Shown here: positions 27,804 through 37,692 of the stretch, piece after piece | Layout of the letters: each line of letters begins with the position of its first letter | Position numbering within the stretch: position 1 is the first letter of the stretch | Source of the DNA: an archaeon | GTDB lineage: Archaea > Nanobdellota > Nanobdellia > Pacearchaeales > GW2011-AR1 | DNA length: 48,674 nt | Assembly (NCBI GenBank): GCA_030679115.1 | Contig: JAUXTS010000047.1 | Coordinates: forward strand, 1 to 48,674 | Reading direction: 5' to 3' | The notes under the pieces: model-generated | The model's input: the letters and a program-made list of their open reading frames with translations, nothing else | What the model was told of the DNA's origin: nothing | Databases searched by the model: none | Made by a program: the position numbers and the translations under genes

Positions 27804-30623
27804 TTACTCTCCACAACCACTTCTCGTCGTCTGCTTGCACGAAGTGCAGTAAATAGCGCAATTGCCCATTCTCTTTGCAGGCCCTCCGCAATGCGGACAA
27901 GTTAAACCTTCATTACCAAATTCCTGCAATGAAACCTGCGATTCTTTCTGAACTTCGAGAGATTCAATTTTAATATCTAAAGTTCCAGTTCCCTCGCCAA
28001 AATTATTAATCATGAATTGAGCTATATAATCTACTATGGAAGAAGCAGTTCTTATTGGTTTTATTTTTTTGTTCAATTCTCCCTCTTCAATATTTTTTAC
28101 AAATCCTGAAGGTTCAAACTTTTGATGCATGAATTTTGCAAATAAATCTTTTACAGGAATGCCGTATTGAAGATTAATGGAGACAGAACGCGCCCATGCA
28201 TCCATAAGTCCTTTGATAGTCGAGCCTTCTTTATGCATTGTTACAAAAAGTTCCCCAGGCTTTCCATTGTCATAAAATCCTACCGTAATATATCCCTTGT
28301 GCCCAGCAATATCAAATTTATGAGTAATTGATTTTCTTGTCTGCGGTAATTTCTTTCTTTCAGTTACCAAGACATTTACAATTTTTTCTTTCTTTACAAT
28401 TTCTCCTTCAGTTTTCTTAGTATTCAAAGGCTGGCTTCTCTTGCTGTTCTCCCGGTATATTGCAACTGCCTTTAATCCCTGCTCCCATGAAAAAATGTAA
28501 GCTTCTGCTATTTCTTGTGCAGTGCAATTTTCAGGCATATTTATCGTCTTGCTTATTCCTCCGCTCAAGAATGGCTGCACCGCGCCCATCATAAGAACAT
28601 GTCCCTTATAATAAATGGACCTTTTTCCTTTAGCGGGCTTAAAAGCGCAGTCAAATACTGGAAGATGATGTTCAAGCAATCCCGGAGCTCCCTCAACAGT
28701 ATCTTCTTTGTCTACATAAGAAATAATTTTATCAATCTGCTCGCTTGTGTATCCTAAATTTTTCAAAGCCATAGGAACACTTCTGTTTACAATTTTCAGC
28801 ATTCCTCCGCCAGATAATACTTTATATTTTACAAGTGCTATATCTGGTTCAATTCCAGTTGTATCACAATCCATCAAAAAAGCAATTGTTCCAGTTGGAG
28901 CAAGCACAGTTGCCTGGGCATTCCTATATCCATGTTTCTCCCCAAGTTCAAGCGCTTCAACCCAGCAATCCCATGCATCGTTCACAAGATATCTTAATTG
29001 AGTAGGTATTTTATTTACAGGAATTTTTTTAACTTCATCTCTATGCATTTTAATTACATTTAACATTGGCTCTCTGTTCTTTTCAAATTCATTGAATGCA
29101 CCAATATGACTTGCCAATAATGCAGAAGTTTTGTAAGCTTCTCCAGTCATTATCGCAGTTATAGATGCAGCAACTGCTCTTCCTTCTTCGGAATCATATG
29201 GCATTCCCAAACTCATTAACAAAGCACCAAGATTTGCATATCCTAATCCAAGAGGCCGAAAATCATGCGCATTCTTGGTTATTTTTGAAGTGGGATAACT
29301 GCTTCCGTCAACAGCAATATCCATAGATATAATAAAATTTTTAATAACCTGCTTAAATTTTTCAACATCAAATTTTCCATCTTCAGTTCTGAATTTCATA
29401 AGATTTATTGACGCAAGATTGCAGGAACTATCGTCGATAAATAAAAATTCACTGCACGGGTTACTCGCATTAATTCTTTCGCTATTCTTGCATGTATGCC
29501 ATTTATTTGTTGTAGTATCAAATTGCATTCCTGGGTCTCCGCAAAGCCATGTTCCTTCAGCTATTTTATTCAATAAATCTCTTGCCTTAAAAGTTTCACA
29601 TACCCCATTTGAAGCAACAAATTTTGTCTGCCACTCTCCATTATTTTTTACAGATTCCATAAATTCATCCTGCGCCCTTACAGAAAGATTGCAGTTTTGA
29701 AAAGCTACTGTCCCATAGGCTTCTCCATTCATCCCGCCCGAATAACCCTGTTCAATTAATGCCCAAGCTTTCTTTTCTTCATTTTGTTTTGCCATTATAA
29801 ATTCCATTATGTCTGGATGATCTATATTCAATATCTCCATTTTTGCAGCTCTTCTTGTCTTGCCTCCAGATTTAATTATTCCAGCATAGGCGTCATATCC
29901 TTTTATGAAACTTACCGGCCCTGAAGCTCTTCCTCCTCCAGTAAGTCTTTCTTTAGAACTTCTCAATGTAGATCTATTAGTTCCTGTTCCAGAACCTGCC
30001 CTGAAAAGATTAGCTTCTGAAACCTGCACCGCAAGAATTGATTCCATATGGTCCTCTACTTTTTGTATAAAACACGCTGAACACTGGGGATTATCATCTG
30101 TTCTTTTAGCTTGAACAACACTATTTGTTGCAAAATCCCATTTGTAAGCCGAAACTCCTCCTGCATCTGGATTATATTCTTGATTAGTTCCTGCATTAAA
30201 CCATACTGGAGAATTGAAAGAGCCTAATTGATTAAGGCAAATAGCAGTCATTTCATCTCTCAAAATTGAACTTTGAATTTCATCAAAATATCTTTGTTTT
30301 AATGCCTGCCTTCCAATAAATCTAGAAACTCTTCCAACAAGCTGTTCTATAGAATTTTCTCTTTCTCCTTTATTTTGGTCTCCCCAGAAATATTTGCTGG
30401 CTACAACTTTTATTGCTAATGTGCTCCAAAAATCCGGCCTTTTGACATTCGGCTGGGTGAATATAGTTTTTCCCATATCATCACTCACTCTGACATCTTC
30501 AGAAATCCATTTTAATGGATTGCCGTAAATATCAAATTCAAACGGATTTTTGCCTTCATGACTCAAATATTTATTAAGTCTAAGTTCATTTTTCAATTGC
30601 AATCTCCCTTTATCAAATTCCAT
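27804..30623 (-). CDS. nrdJ: Adenosylcobalamin-dependent (class II) ribonucleotide reductase
   Basis: GTGTNRSTLRSSKE, NPCSEFLFIDDSSCNLASINL, ATVLAPTGTIAFLMDCDTTGIEPD; C-terminal zinc-finger CPHCGGPAKRMGNCAIYCTSC. Confidence 0.95.
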   Translation of the reverse strand: MEFDKGRLQLKNELRLNKYLSHEGKNPFEFDIYGNPLKWISEDVRVSDDMGKTIFTQPNVKRPDFWSTLAIKVVASKYFWGDQNKGERENSIEQLVGRVSRFIGRQALKQRYFDEIQSSILRDEMTAICLNQLGSFNSPVWFNAGTNQEYNPDAGGVSAYKWDFATNSVVQAKRTDDNPQCSACFIQKVEDHMESILAVQVSEANLFRAGSGTGTNRSTLRSSKERLTGGGRASGPVSFIKGYDAYAGIIKSGGKTRRAAKMEILNIDHPDIMEFIMAKQNEEKKAWALIEQGYSGGMNGEAYGTVAFQNCNLSVRAQDEFMESVKNNGEWQTKFVASNGVCETFKARDLLNKIAEGTWLCGDPGMQFDTTTNKWHTCKNSERINASNPCSEFLFIDDSSCNLASINLMKFRTEDGKFDVEKFKQVIKNFIISMDIAVDGSSYPTSKITKNAHDFRPLGLGYANLGALLMSLGMPYDSEEGRAVAASITAIMTGEAYKTSALLASHIGAFNEFEKNREPMLNVIKMHRDEVKKIPVNKIPTQLRYLVNDAWDCWVEALELGEKHGYRNAQATVLAPTGTIAFLMDCDTTGIEPDIALVKYKVLSGGGMLKIVNRSVPMALKNLGYTSEQIDKIISYVDKEDTVEGAPGLLEHHLPVFDCAFKPAKGKRSIYYKGHVLMMGAVQPFLSGGISKTINMPENCTAQEIAEAYIFSWEQGLKAVAIYRENSKRSQPLNTKKTEGEIVKKEKIVNVLVTERKKLPQTRKSITHKFDIAGHKGYITVGFYDNGKPGELFVTMHKEGSTIKGLMDAWARSVSINLQYGIPVKDLFAKFMHQKFEPSGFVKNIEEGELNKKIKPIRTASSIVDYIAQFMINNFGEGTGTLDIKIESLEVQKESQVSLQEFGNEGLTCPHCGGPAKRMGNCAIYCTSCKQTTRSGCGE

Positions 30624-30624
30624 A

Positions 30625-31065
30625 TTAATCTTTTAACTCCCTTATTTCTTTTTTAAAATCTGAAACATCTGTAAAATCTTTATATACTGAAGCAAATCTT
30701 ATATAAGCGACTTTATCCAATTTCTTCAATTCATTTGAAACAAATTTGCCTATCATTTCACTCTTTATCTCTTTTCCTTCTTTTTTGAGTTTTTCTTCAA
30801 CAAATACCATCATTTGCGTTATCTGTTCATCAGTTATTGGCCTTTTCTCACATGCCTTTATTATTCCACCCTTTAATTTTTCAGCATCAAAACTCTCTCT
30901 ATTCCCACTTTTCTTAATTACTCTCATTTCACTATGCTCTAAACTTTCAGCAGTATTGAATCTTTTTTTGCATTTTAGGCATTCTCTTCTTCTTTTAGTC
31001 AGAGCATCTATATCTCTCTTATCTAGCACTTTCGTTTCAGGATTAGAACAATATGGGCACAGCAT
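30625..31065 (-). CDS. nrdR: Transcriptional repressor NrdR
   Basis: MLCPYCSNPETKVLDKRDIDALTKRRRECLKCKKRFNTAE; ATP-cone. Confidence 0.96.
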   Translation of the reverse strand: MLCPYCSNPETKVLDKRDIDALTKRRRECLKCKKRFNTAESLEHSEMRVIKKSGNRESFDAEKLKGGIIKACEKRPITDEQITQMMVFVEEKLKKEGKEIKSEMIGKFVSNELKKLDKVAYIRFASVYKDFTDVSDFKKEIRELKD

Positions 31066-31080
31066 TTTCTCTTTTTATTA

Positions 31081-31127
31081 CTCAACAGATTGTGTTTTTC
31101 CGAGAGAAAACCACAACTTATTGTGTT
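31081..31127 (-). promoter_or_regulatory. Two NrdR-box-like sites, 31 bp apart
   Basis: actcaacagattgtgt (31081-31096) and ccacaacttattgtgt (31112-31127), upstream of nrdR. Confidence 0.75.
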
Positions 31128-31231
31128 ATCAAGTCCGCTACTTTTTTATTTATTTAAACATTTCTATACTCTACTTTCTATCGTCGCTATTATTAAAAAT
31201 AAAATGCGTATTATTTTATGAGTAGTAAATT

Positions 31232-31750
31232 TTATTTATTTTTTGAGTGCCACATTGTTTTTAAAATTGTCTTGCAGATAATCATAGAAGTATCTCCAGT
31301 ACCATAATCTTTATCACCAATCTTAAGATTTAATTTATTCCAGTCAAGGAAATGCAAATTGACATTCTTGCCCCATTTATATAAAAATCCCTCATCATTA
31401 CTTAATAATTCCATACTCCCTTCAAAACATCCAGAATAAGCACATACTCCCTCTCTATTTCTGGGATAATATCCTTCTCCATGCCCTCCTTGATATTTAT
31501 ATTCCCATAATTCTAATGGCTTATCTTTTCTATCGTCTCCTCGAATTAAAAAAAATCTACTAATATATTCTTCTGCTCTTTGCCTATTTGCAAATGGAGA
31601 ATCTTTATATGTAAAAAATACATGCGGAGTTAATATTTGAGCTATAATAACATCTAATTGAATTCCTGCAGGTAATTTTAATGCATTATCTAAAGTAAAA
31701 TTCTCTTTAGATTTTAAATCAGATAAATTAAAAATATCCTTTCTATCCAT
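31232..31750 (-). CDS. Hypothetical protein
   Basis: ORF track. Confidence 0.5.
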   Translation of the reverse strand: MDRKDIFNLSDLKSKENFTLDNALKLPAGIQLDVIIAQILTPHVFFTYKDSPFANRQRAEEYISRFFLIRGDDRKDKPLELWEYKYQGGHGEGYYPRNREGVCAYSGCFEGSMELLSNDEGFLYKWGKNVNLHFLDWNKLNLKIGDKDYGTGDTSMIICKTILKTMWHSKNK

Positions 31751-31862
31751 AATATAAAAGACTATGAATCGTTTTTAAATATTTATATATTGTAAAAAAT
31801 AACTTAATCTCTTCAGTAATTCCCAATGTAAGATTTATAAACAATGACTCCTTGTATTTAAT

Positions 31863-32114
31863 ATGGCTGACGCATTATCTCTATCTGCAATCTTGGGAGT
31901 TCCGTTATGGCTATTAATCTTAGCAGTAATATGGAGTCTTGTCTGGAAAGCTCTTGCTCTCTGGAAATCCGCACGCCGAAACTCACCAGTTTGGTTTATC
32001 GCGCTTCTTGTAATTAATACATTTGGTATTTTGGAAATACTTTATTTATTCCTATTCTCAAAGATAAAACTGCCAAAAGTAAAGGAAAAAGAAAAATCTA
32101 AGAAAAAGAGATGA
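31863..32114 (+). CDS. DUF5652-like small membrane protein
   Basis: LLILAVIWSLVWKALALWKSARRNSPVWFIALLVINTFGILEILYLFLF. Confidence 0.75.
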   Translation: MADALSLSAILGVPLWLLILAVIWSLVWKALALWKSARRNSPVWFIALLVINTFGILEILYLFLFSKIKLPKVKEKEKSKKKR

Positions 32115-32341
32115 GCGAACAGAAGTTTAAGAGGCATCAAAAAGTAAAAATTTTAGTTATTCCAAATGAAGAATATGTGGAATATTATACAGATACTCCT
32201 ATAAAGATAACTAAGGGCATGTCTGGAAAAATAAATCTCCTTCTACCAAATGGACAATATCATGTAGAAATTCTTGATGATAAAGAAGAAACCCTTGCTT
32301 ATGCCCCTTTTAACGAAGAAGACTTAGAAGCTGAAGAATAA
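32111..32341 (+). CDS. Hypothetical small protein
   Basis: 4-nt overlap with the upstream gene. Confidence 0.55.
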   Translation: MSEQKFKRHQKVKILVIPNEEYVEYYTDTPIKITKGMSGKINLLLPNGQYHVEILDDKEETLAYAPFNEEDLEAEE

Positions 32342-32351
32342 TTAAATCTTG

Positions 32352-32726
32352 TTAATTTTTTTCTAATGTCTTCTGACAAGATTCATTAGGATGCTCAATT
32401 GCAGAACGAGAGACTTCAAATTGATCTTTTGGGAGATATAACTTTCTTCCATTAACTTTGACACCATATAAAATCTCATCTTTCAAAGTGTCATAGCTTG
32501 TCCAAAGGAATCCGCCATTTTTTACTTTTTTCTGAACAATTTTGTCCTCTACTCCATCACCATTAACATCTCTATAAATTGGAGGATTTGGATTAGATGC
32601 TTTACATGTAGAGTATAATTGTAGTGCCCCAATTGTTGCTATTAATGTAGTCATTAATGTAACCAAACCTAACTCTGAAAATATTATTTCTGTTGCTATA
32701 CCAACAAGGTCTTTAATTTTTGACAT
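32352..32726 (-). CDS. Hypothetical single-TM protein with DxNxDG motif
   Basis: RDVNGDGVEDKIVQKK after a TM helix. Confidence 0.6.
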   Translation of the reverse strand: MSKIKDLVGIATEIIFSELGLVTLMTTLIATIGALQLYSTCKASNPNPPIYRDVNGDGVEDKIVQKKVKNGGFLWTSYDTLKDEILYGVKVNGRKLYLPKDQFEVSRSAIEHPNESCQKTLEKN

Positions 32727-32801
32727 TTTTATTTTTCCTAAAATACTTAAAAATCATCAGTTTATAAATCTTTCCAAAGTCATCACTTTAAAATTACACA
32801 A

Positions 32802-32888
32802 CTATTTCTTCTTTCTCTTAACTTTTCCCTTATTAGCATACATCTTAAGTATTCTTTCTCTTCTCTTTCGTCTTATTATTTTTCTCAT
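32802..32888 (-). CDS. Very basic 28-aa ORF (MRKIIRRKRRERILKMYANKGKVKRKKK)
   Basis: Hand translation; below the ORF track cutoff. Confidence 0.5.
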   Translation of the reverse strand: MRKIIRRKRRERILKMYANKGKVKRKKK

Positions 32889-32932
32889 GTTTCTTTTATG
32901 AATTCTTGATTTTTAAACTTTGTCTAATCAAT

Positions 32933-33238
32933 CTATTTGTTTTTTCTGGAAAAATAGTTATAAAGTCCTGTAAATATCCACCCAATAACTGCACCGACAA
33001 TAAATGCAACTACAATGCCTGCAATCAAAGTCACAAAACTAAACTGTTGTAATGTATAAGGCATCGAAATAAAATGCAGCCGCTCAGCATATTTAATAAC
33101 TCCTAATTGAATTAATAAAATATTTATAGTATGGGTTATGCTAAATAAAACTCCTAACGATAAAGCTACATTCTTTTTGTTTAATTTTTCCATACCATAA
33201 CAAGCAAATAATTGTATATAAACTTTAACTTTTAACAA
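32933..33238 (-). CDS. Small membrane protein (DUF5676-like?)
   Basis: Two TM helices; overlaps the cysteine desulfurase 3' end. Confidence 0.55.
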   Translation of the reverse strand: MLKVKVYIQLFACYGMEKLNKKNVALSLGVLFSITHTINILLIQLGVIKYAERLHFISMPYTLQQFSFVTLIAGIVVAFIVGAVIGWIFTGLYNYFSRKNK

Positions 33239-34337
33239 TTTCCCCTAACTCATTAATAACAAAATCAACTTCTTTCCTTCTTATGTTTTCACCAAAAGAA
33301 AATCTTAAACTCCCTGCAATCTCTTTCTCATTCAAGCCAATCGCTTTCAAAACTTTTTTATTATTTTTTCTCTTGCTCTCGCAAGCACTTCCAGTTGAAC
33401 ACATTATTCCTTTCTGCGACAATTTTATCACGGCTTCATCTGCGTCAAGTCCTAAAAAGCTGACATGCACATTCCCCGCAATTCTTTTTTCGCGAGAGCC
33501 GTTTATTTTTCCCCCAATTTCCTCCAATTCAATCATAAAATAATCCCTAATCTTTCTAATTTTATTATCATCAATCTTTTTTGTAATTTCCAATGCTTTT
33601 GCAAATCCTGCAATTGCAGGAACATTTTCAGTTCCTCCCCGCAATCCTTTTTCTTGTCCTCCTCCATAAATCATAGGTTCGATTTCAATTCCATTTTCAA
33701 CATACAAAAATCCAATTCCTTTCATCCCCCCAATCTTATGTCCGCATACAGAAAGCAAACTAATCCCCATTTCTTTGACATTGATTTTTTCTTTTCCAAA
33801 ACTCTGCACCGCATCTGTATGAAATAATGCTCCTTTCTTTTTGCAAATCTCACCTATTTTTCTCAAATCCTGCAAAACTCCAATCTCGTTATTCGCGTGG
33901 ATAATTGAAACAAAAAGAGTATTTTTATCAATATTTTTTTCCAATTCCTTCAAATCAATAAATCCCTCTTCATTAACAGGAATTTCTACAATTTCATAAC
34001 CTTCTCTCTTTAATGCTTTACAAATCTCAAAAATTGAAGAATGTTCAATAGAACTTATCACAATTTTCTTTTTTTCCTTATTTGCTCTAGCCAAACCAAA
34101 AAAAGCAAGATTATTTGCTTCAGTAGCGCCAGAAGTAAAAATAATCTCTTCTACTTTTGCTCCAATTTCTCTAGCAATCACAACTCGGGCATTATCAATC
34201 GCTTTTCTGGCTCTCTCTCCCATTTCATGAGTAGAAGAAGGATTTCCATAATCCTCTAAATAAAATTTTTCAATTTCTTCAGCAACTTCTCTGTAAACAG
34301 GGGTTGTTGCCGCGTTATCCATGTAAATTATTTTCAT
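33225..34337 (-). CDS. Cysteine desulfurase, NifS/IscS family
   Basis: YMDNAATTPVY, HTDAVQSFGK, VCGHKIGGMKGIGF, CSTGSACES. Confidence 0.95.
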   Translation of the reverse strand: MKIIYMDNAATTPVYREVAEEIEKFYLEDYGNPSSTHEMGERARKAIDNARVVIAREIGAKVEEIIFTSGATEANNLAFFGLARANKEKKKIVISSIEHSSIFEICKALKREGYEIVEIPVNEEGFIDLKELEKNIDKNTLFVSIIHANNEIGVLQDLRKIGEICKKKGALFHTDAVQSFGKEKINVKEMGISLLSVCGHKIGGMKGIGFLYVENGIEIEPMIYGGGQEKGLRGGTENVPAIAGFAKALEITKKIDDNKIRKIRDYFMIELEEIGGKINGSREKRIAGNVHVSFLGLDADEAVIKLSQKGIMCSTGSACESKRKNNKKVLKAIGLNEKEIAGSLRFSFGENIRRKEVDFVINELGEIVKS

Positions 34338-34442
34338 ACTAATATATTCAAAATTTACTTTAATAAGATTGCTATTTAGAATTCCTAAAAATCTATTAAA
34401 TTAATTTAAATAGTTTCTTGTTCTTGTTTATAATAATATAAA

Positions 34443-34931
34443 ATGCCATTTCAGATAAAACTTCTAACAGATACACGGGAAATAATGCCTCTCTATGAAT
34501 TCATAAGACAATTTCCATTAGATTATCCAGATTATTCTCTCTGGTTGAAAAAATGTAAAAGAGAGCTTGAATTAATGTATAAAAAAGCATTTTATGCAAC
34601 TAATGATGCAGGAATTATTGCAGGAAGCGCGATATTTCAGAGACATAAGCAAGAACATTCAATTTTAGAGATAAAAAATTTAAGAGTCTCTCCAGAATTT
34701 GAAAGAAATGGCTTAGGTTCAATATTAATTGATTCAGTAGAACAATTTGCCCGCGAATTTAGATTTAAAAGAATGCAATGCGACGCCCATCCGGAAAATC
34801 CAGCAATAAAATTTCTTGAAAAAAGAGGATTTAGTATAAATGCAGAAGAAACCCTATATTCTATCGGAAATGAAATAATTCTCTGCAAGGATATTCAAAA
34901 TGGAACATCTGGCAATCCTATCAAAAACTAA
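34443..34931 (+). CDS. GNAT-family N-acetyltransferase
   Basis: IKNLRVSPEFERNGLGSILIDSVEQFA...ENPAIKFLEKRGF. Confidence 0.88.
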   Translation: MPFQIKLLTDTREIMPLYEFIRQFPLDYPDYSLWLKKCKRELELMYKKAFYATNDAGIIAGSAIFQRHKQEHSILEIKNLRVSPEFERNGLGSILIDSVEQFAREFRFKRMQCDAHPENPAIKFLEKRGFSINAEETLYSIGNEIILCKDIQNGTSGNPIKN

Positions 34932-35310
34932 TAATCTTCTCTCCAAAATACTTTCTGGGGAGAAAACTATTGAATCGCGCTGGTACAAGCATAAAAAGGC
35001 CCCTTTTGGAACTCTTTCAAAAGGAGATATAATTTATTTTAAAGAATCGGGCGCCCAGGTAACTGCTCGTGCATCTGTCAAAGATTTTGAAGTTTATGAA
35101 AATCTCTCTCCAGATGAAATTAAATCTATTTTATCAAGATATTCAGCACAGCTTGGAGTTGATATCTCTTATTATGATAATATTAAAGATAAAACTCTGT
35201 GTATGTTAATCTTTCTGCAAGATGTTGAAAAAATTCCTCCTTTCAATGTCAAAAAAAGCTACGGAACTGCCTGGATTTCTCTTGATAGCATTAATAAATT
35301 AAGAATATAA
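34900..35310 (+). CDS. ASCH-domain protein
   Basis: GEKTIESR fits GxKxxExR; followed by KGDIIYFK. Confidence 0.82.
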   Translation: MEHLAILSKTNNLLSKILSGEKTIESRWYKHKKAPFGTLSKGDIIYFKESGAQVTARASVKDFEVYENLSPDEIKSILSRYSAQLGVDISYYDNIKDKTLCMLIFLQDVEKIPPFNVKKSYGTAWISLDSINKLRI

Positions 35311-35343
35311 ATCCTTATAAACAAACAATTATAATTTAATAAT

Positions 35344-35742
35344 ATGACTGATGAAAAAATAAAATCTTTGGATTCCTTAGAATTCTCAGGAAAATTGTTT
35401 CCTAAACAATGGTGGGCAGAATTTCTGGCAAATCCCTCAGATATATTTATACCAGAACATGCAGAATACGATGGAAAAAAATATATGAAAAAATTTGGCA
35501 GTAAAATTATATATTTTACAGACAGATCTAGATCTATTGAGGTTTACAGATGTATAGAATGTAATTCGATCGTTAATGGTTCGACAGTGATTCATCCAGT
35601 TTGGGATGATCCGTCAGGAATAGGAGGATTTGGTTCAATACCTTATATAGAATCAGTTCCCTATTGTCCAAGATGCGAAAAAGAGCCCAATATTAACGGG
35701 GCGCCGATAAGATTAAATCTTTCTAAATCTAAGGCAAGTTGA
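35344..35742 (+). CDS. Hypothetical protein with zinc-ribbon-like cysteines
   Basis: CIEC...YCPRC. Confidence 0.55.
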   Translation: MTDEKIKSLDSLEFSGKLFPKQWWAEFLANPSDIFIPEHAEYDGKKYMKKFGSKIIYFTDRSRSIEVYRCIECNSIVNGSTVIHPVWDDPSGIGGFGSIPYIESVPYCPRCEKEPNINGAPIRLNLSKSKAS

Positions 35743-35744
35743 AA

Positions 35745-36566
35745 ATGATAATTAGCAATTTAATTCAAAAATATATTAAACAGAAAATTAATCCAAGAGA
35801 ATGTCCCCTTTTATTTCCTGGAAATGAAACCTTCACCCCTCATGCTGAAATTTTTCATGGCGGAGCAGAGATACTTGAATTTATGGGAAGCATCAAGCAT
35901 ATTACATTTCATTCATTGCCTCCAAAATTAATAATCTCCGGAATAAATACAACAAATAAAATAATCTATGTGGCTAATGGAGAAGTCACACTCAATTTAA
36001 ACAATCATCATTTATCAATAAGCAAAGGAAAAAAATTCAATCTGCCAAAAGCAGGTTTTCCAACAAAATTAGCTGTCGGAGACGAAGAAACAATTCTTTT
36101 GGAATTTTCAGATAGGGAAAATAATGATTTTTCTTCAATGGCTAATCTAGAATTTGTAAAATCTTCAAAAGGGCATATGTTCAATTCCTTAAAATTCACA
36201 CAAGACTGGCCATCTCCAATAGAGCAGGCAATCTTTGCAGAATACGCTCAGGGAAATTATTCTACCTCTCCTAATATTCGAGGAAGAGAAACTCTTACTT
36301 GGGTTATGGAAGGCAGCGTAAAATCTTATTGGGAAGAGAAAGGAGACCCCATAGCCATATGGCCTCATCCAAAGGAGGATATATTCTTTACCGATGACAT
36401 GTCGAAAAGCCGTCTTTATGGAGTTAGAAATGCTTATGTTTCTCAAGTTGGGAGGCACTATAAATATTATTCAAGAACTCTTACCTTGGCAGATAAAGTA
36501 GCAGAAATAAACCCTGATGTAAGCCCAGGACTTAGAAAAGTTCTTGAAAGAACAAGCGCGCAATAA
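35745..36566 (+). CDS. Cupin-like protein
   Basis: IIYVANGEVTLNLNNHHLSISKGKKFNLPKAGFPTKLAV; ATG at 35745 preferred over the TTG start. Confidence 0.5.
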   Translation: MIISNLIQKYIKQKINPRECPLLFPGNETFTPHAEIFHGGAEILEFMGSIKHITFHSLPPKLIISGINTTNKIIYVANGEVTLNLNNHHLSISKGKKFNLPKAGFPTKLAVGDEETILLEFSDRENNDFSSMANLEFVKSSKGHMFNSLKFTQDWPSPIEQAIFAEYAQGNYSTSPNIRGRETLTWVMEGSVKSYWEEKGDPIAIWPHPKEDIFFTDDMSKSRLYGVRNAYVSQVGRHYKYYSRTLTLADKVAEINPDVSPGLRKVLERTSAQ

Positions 36567-36605
36567 ATAGAAAACATTTATAAAACTCTTTCTTCTAATT
36601 AAAAT

Positions 36606-37157
36606 ATGGTACTTGGTTGGATACTTATTGCAGTAATTGCAGTAATAGTAATAGCTTTCATAGGATATTATAATAGATTTACAGTAATGGAAAATAGAGT
36701 GAATAACTCTCTTTCACAAATTGATGTTCAGCTTAAGAAAAGAGCAGATTTGGTTCCAAATCTTATAAGCACGGTAAAAGGTTATGCTAAGCATGAAAAA
36801 GGCATTATGCAGGATGTTACCGAAGCAAGAAAAGCACTTCTTTCCGCAAAGACAATAACTGAAAAAGTAAAAGCAGGCGCAGAATTGCAGACTGCCCTCA
36901 AGTCTATTTTTGCACTAGCAGAAAACTATCCTCAATTGAGAGCCAATGAGAATTTCCTTCAGCTTCAACAGGAGCTTTCAGCAATAGAAGACAAAGTTGC
37001 TTATTCAAGGCAGTTCTACAACGACTCCATCTTGACGTTCAATAACATGGTGGAAACCTTCCCAGGATTCATGTTTGCAAGACTTTACGGCAAGAAAGAA
37101 AAACACTTCCTTGAGATAAAAGCCGAGGAAAGAGCTGTTCCTAAAGTTTCATTCTGA
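36606..37157 (+). CDS. lemA: LemA family protein
   Basis: YNRFTVMENRVNNSLSQIDVQLKKRADLVPNLISTVKGYAKHEKG. Confidence 0.95.
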   Translation: MVLGWILIAVIAVIVIAFIGYYNRFTVMENRVNNSLSQIDVQLKKRADLVPNLISTVKGYAKHEKGIMQDVTEARKALLSAKTITEKVKAGAELQTALKSIFALAENYPQLRANENFLQLQQELSAIEDKVAYSRQFYNDSILTFNNMVETFPGFMFARLYGKKEKHFLEIKAEERAVPKVSF

Positions 37158-37245
37158 GATTCTAAAATTTCAAATCTTACTGAGAAAAAAATCAGAGGCA
37201 CCACCTCGCACTGAGACGCAAGACGACTCAAAGTTATTTTTAATC

Positions 37246-37692
37246 TTAAATAGAATCTAAAGTTCTTTTTAAATTGGTTAAGCTTGCTTCTAAACTACAG
37301 GCATCAAAATTCTTCGCTTTTAATTCAGGTAAACTTTCTCTCATCTCTTGAATAAAAATTTGATCCTTCCTAAATATTTCATCGCTTCTTTTTATAGTCG
37401 CATTATTCAAATATCTCGCAATCCACCTTAATGATTCTCCACCTGCATTCATCATAAGAAATCCTGGATTTCCACTCACAAGTGCTACGATTCCCCAAAC
37501 ATAAGAAATATTTGGGATCCAAACCGAGAGAATCTTCATATCTAGTTCTTCTCTATTAATTCGCTCTCGTTTTGCTTGTAATTCTTCGCTATCAATAATA
37601 AATTCAGAATAAAAAGCCCTCTGGGTATTATAATAATCTGAAAAATCAGTTCCAAGTAAATACTTAGCCAATGTTTCTTTTAATTTTGACAT
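37246..37692 (-). CDS. Hypothetical protein
   Basis: ORF track. Confidence 0.5.
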   Translation of the reverse strand: MSKLKETLAKYLLGTDFSDYYNTQRAFYSEFIIDSEELQAKRERINREELDMKILSVWIPNISYVWGIVALVSGNPGFLMMNAGGESLRWIARYLNNATIKRSDEIFRKDQIFIQEMRESLPELKAKNFDACSLEASLTNLKRTLDSI

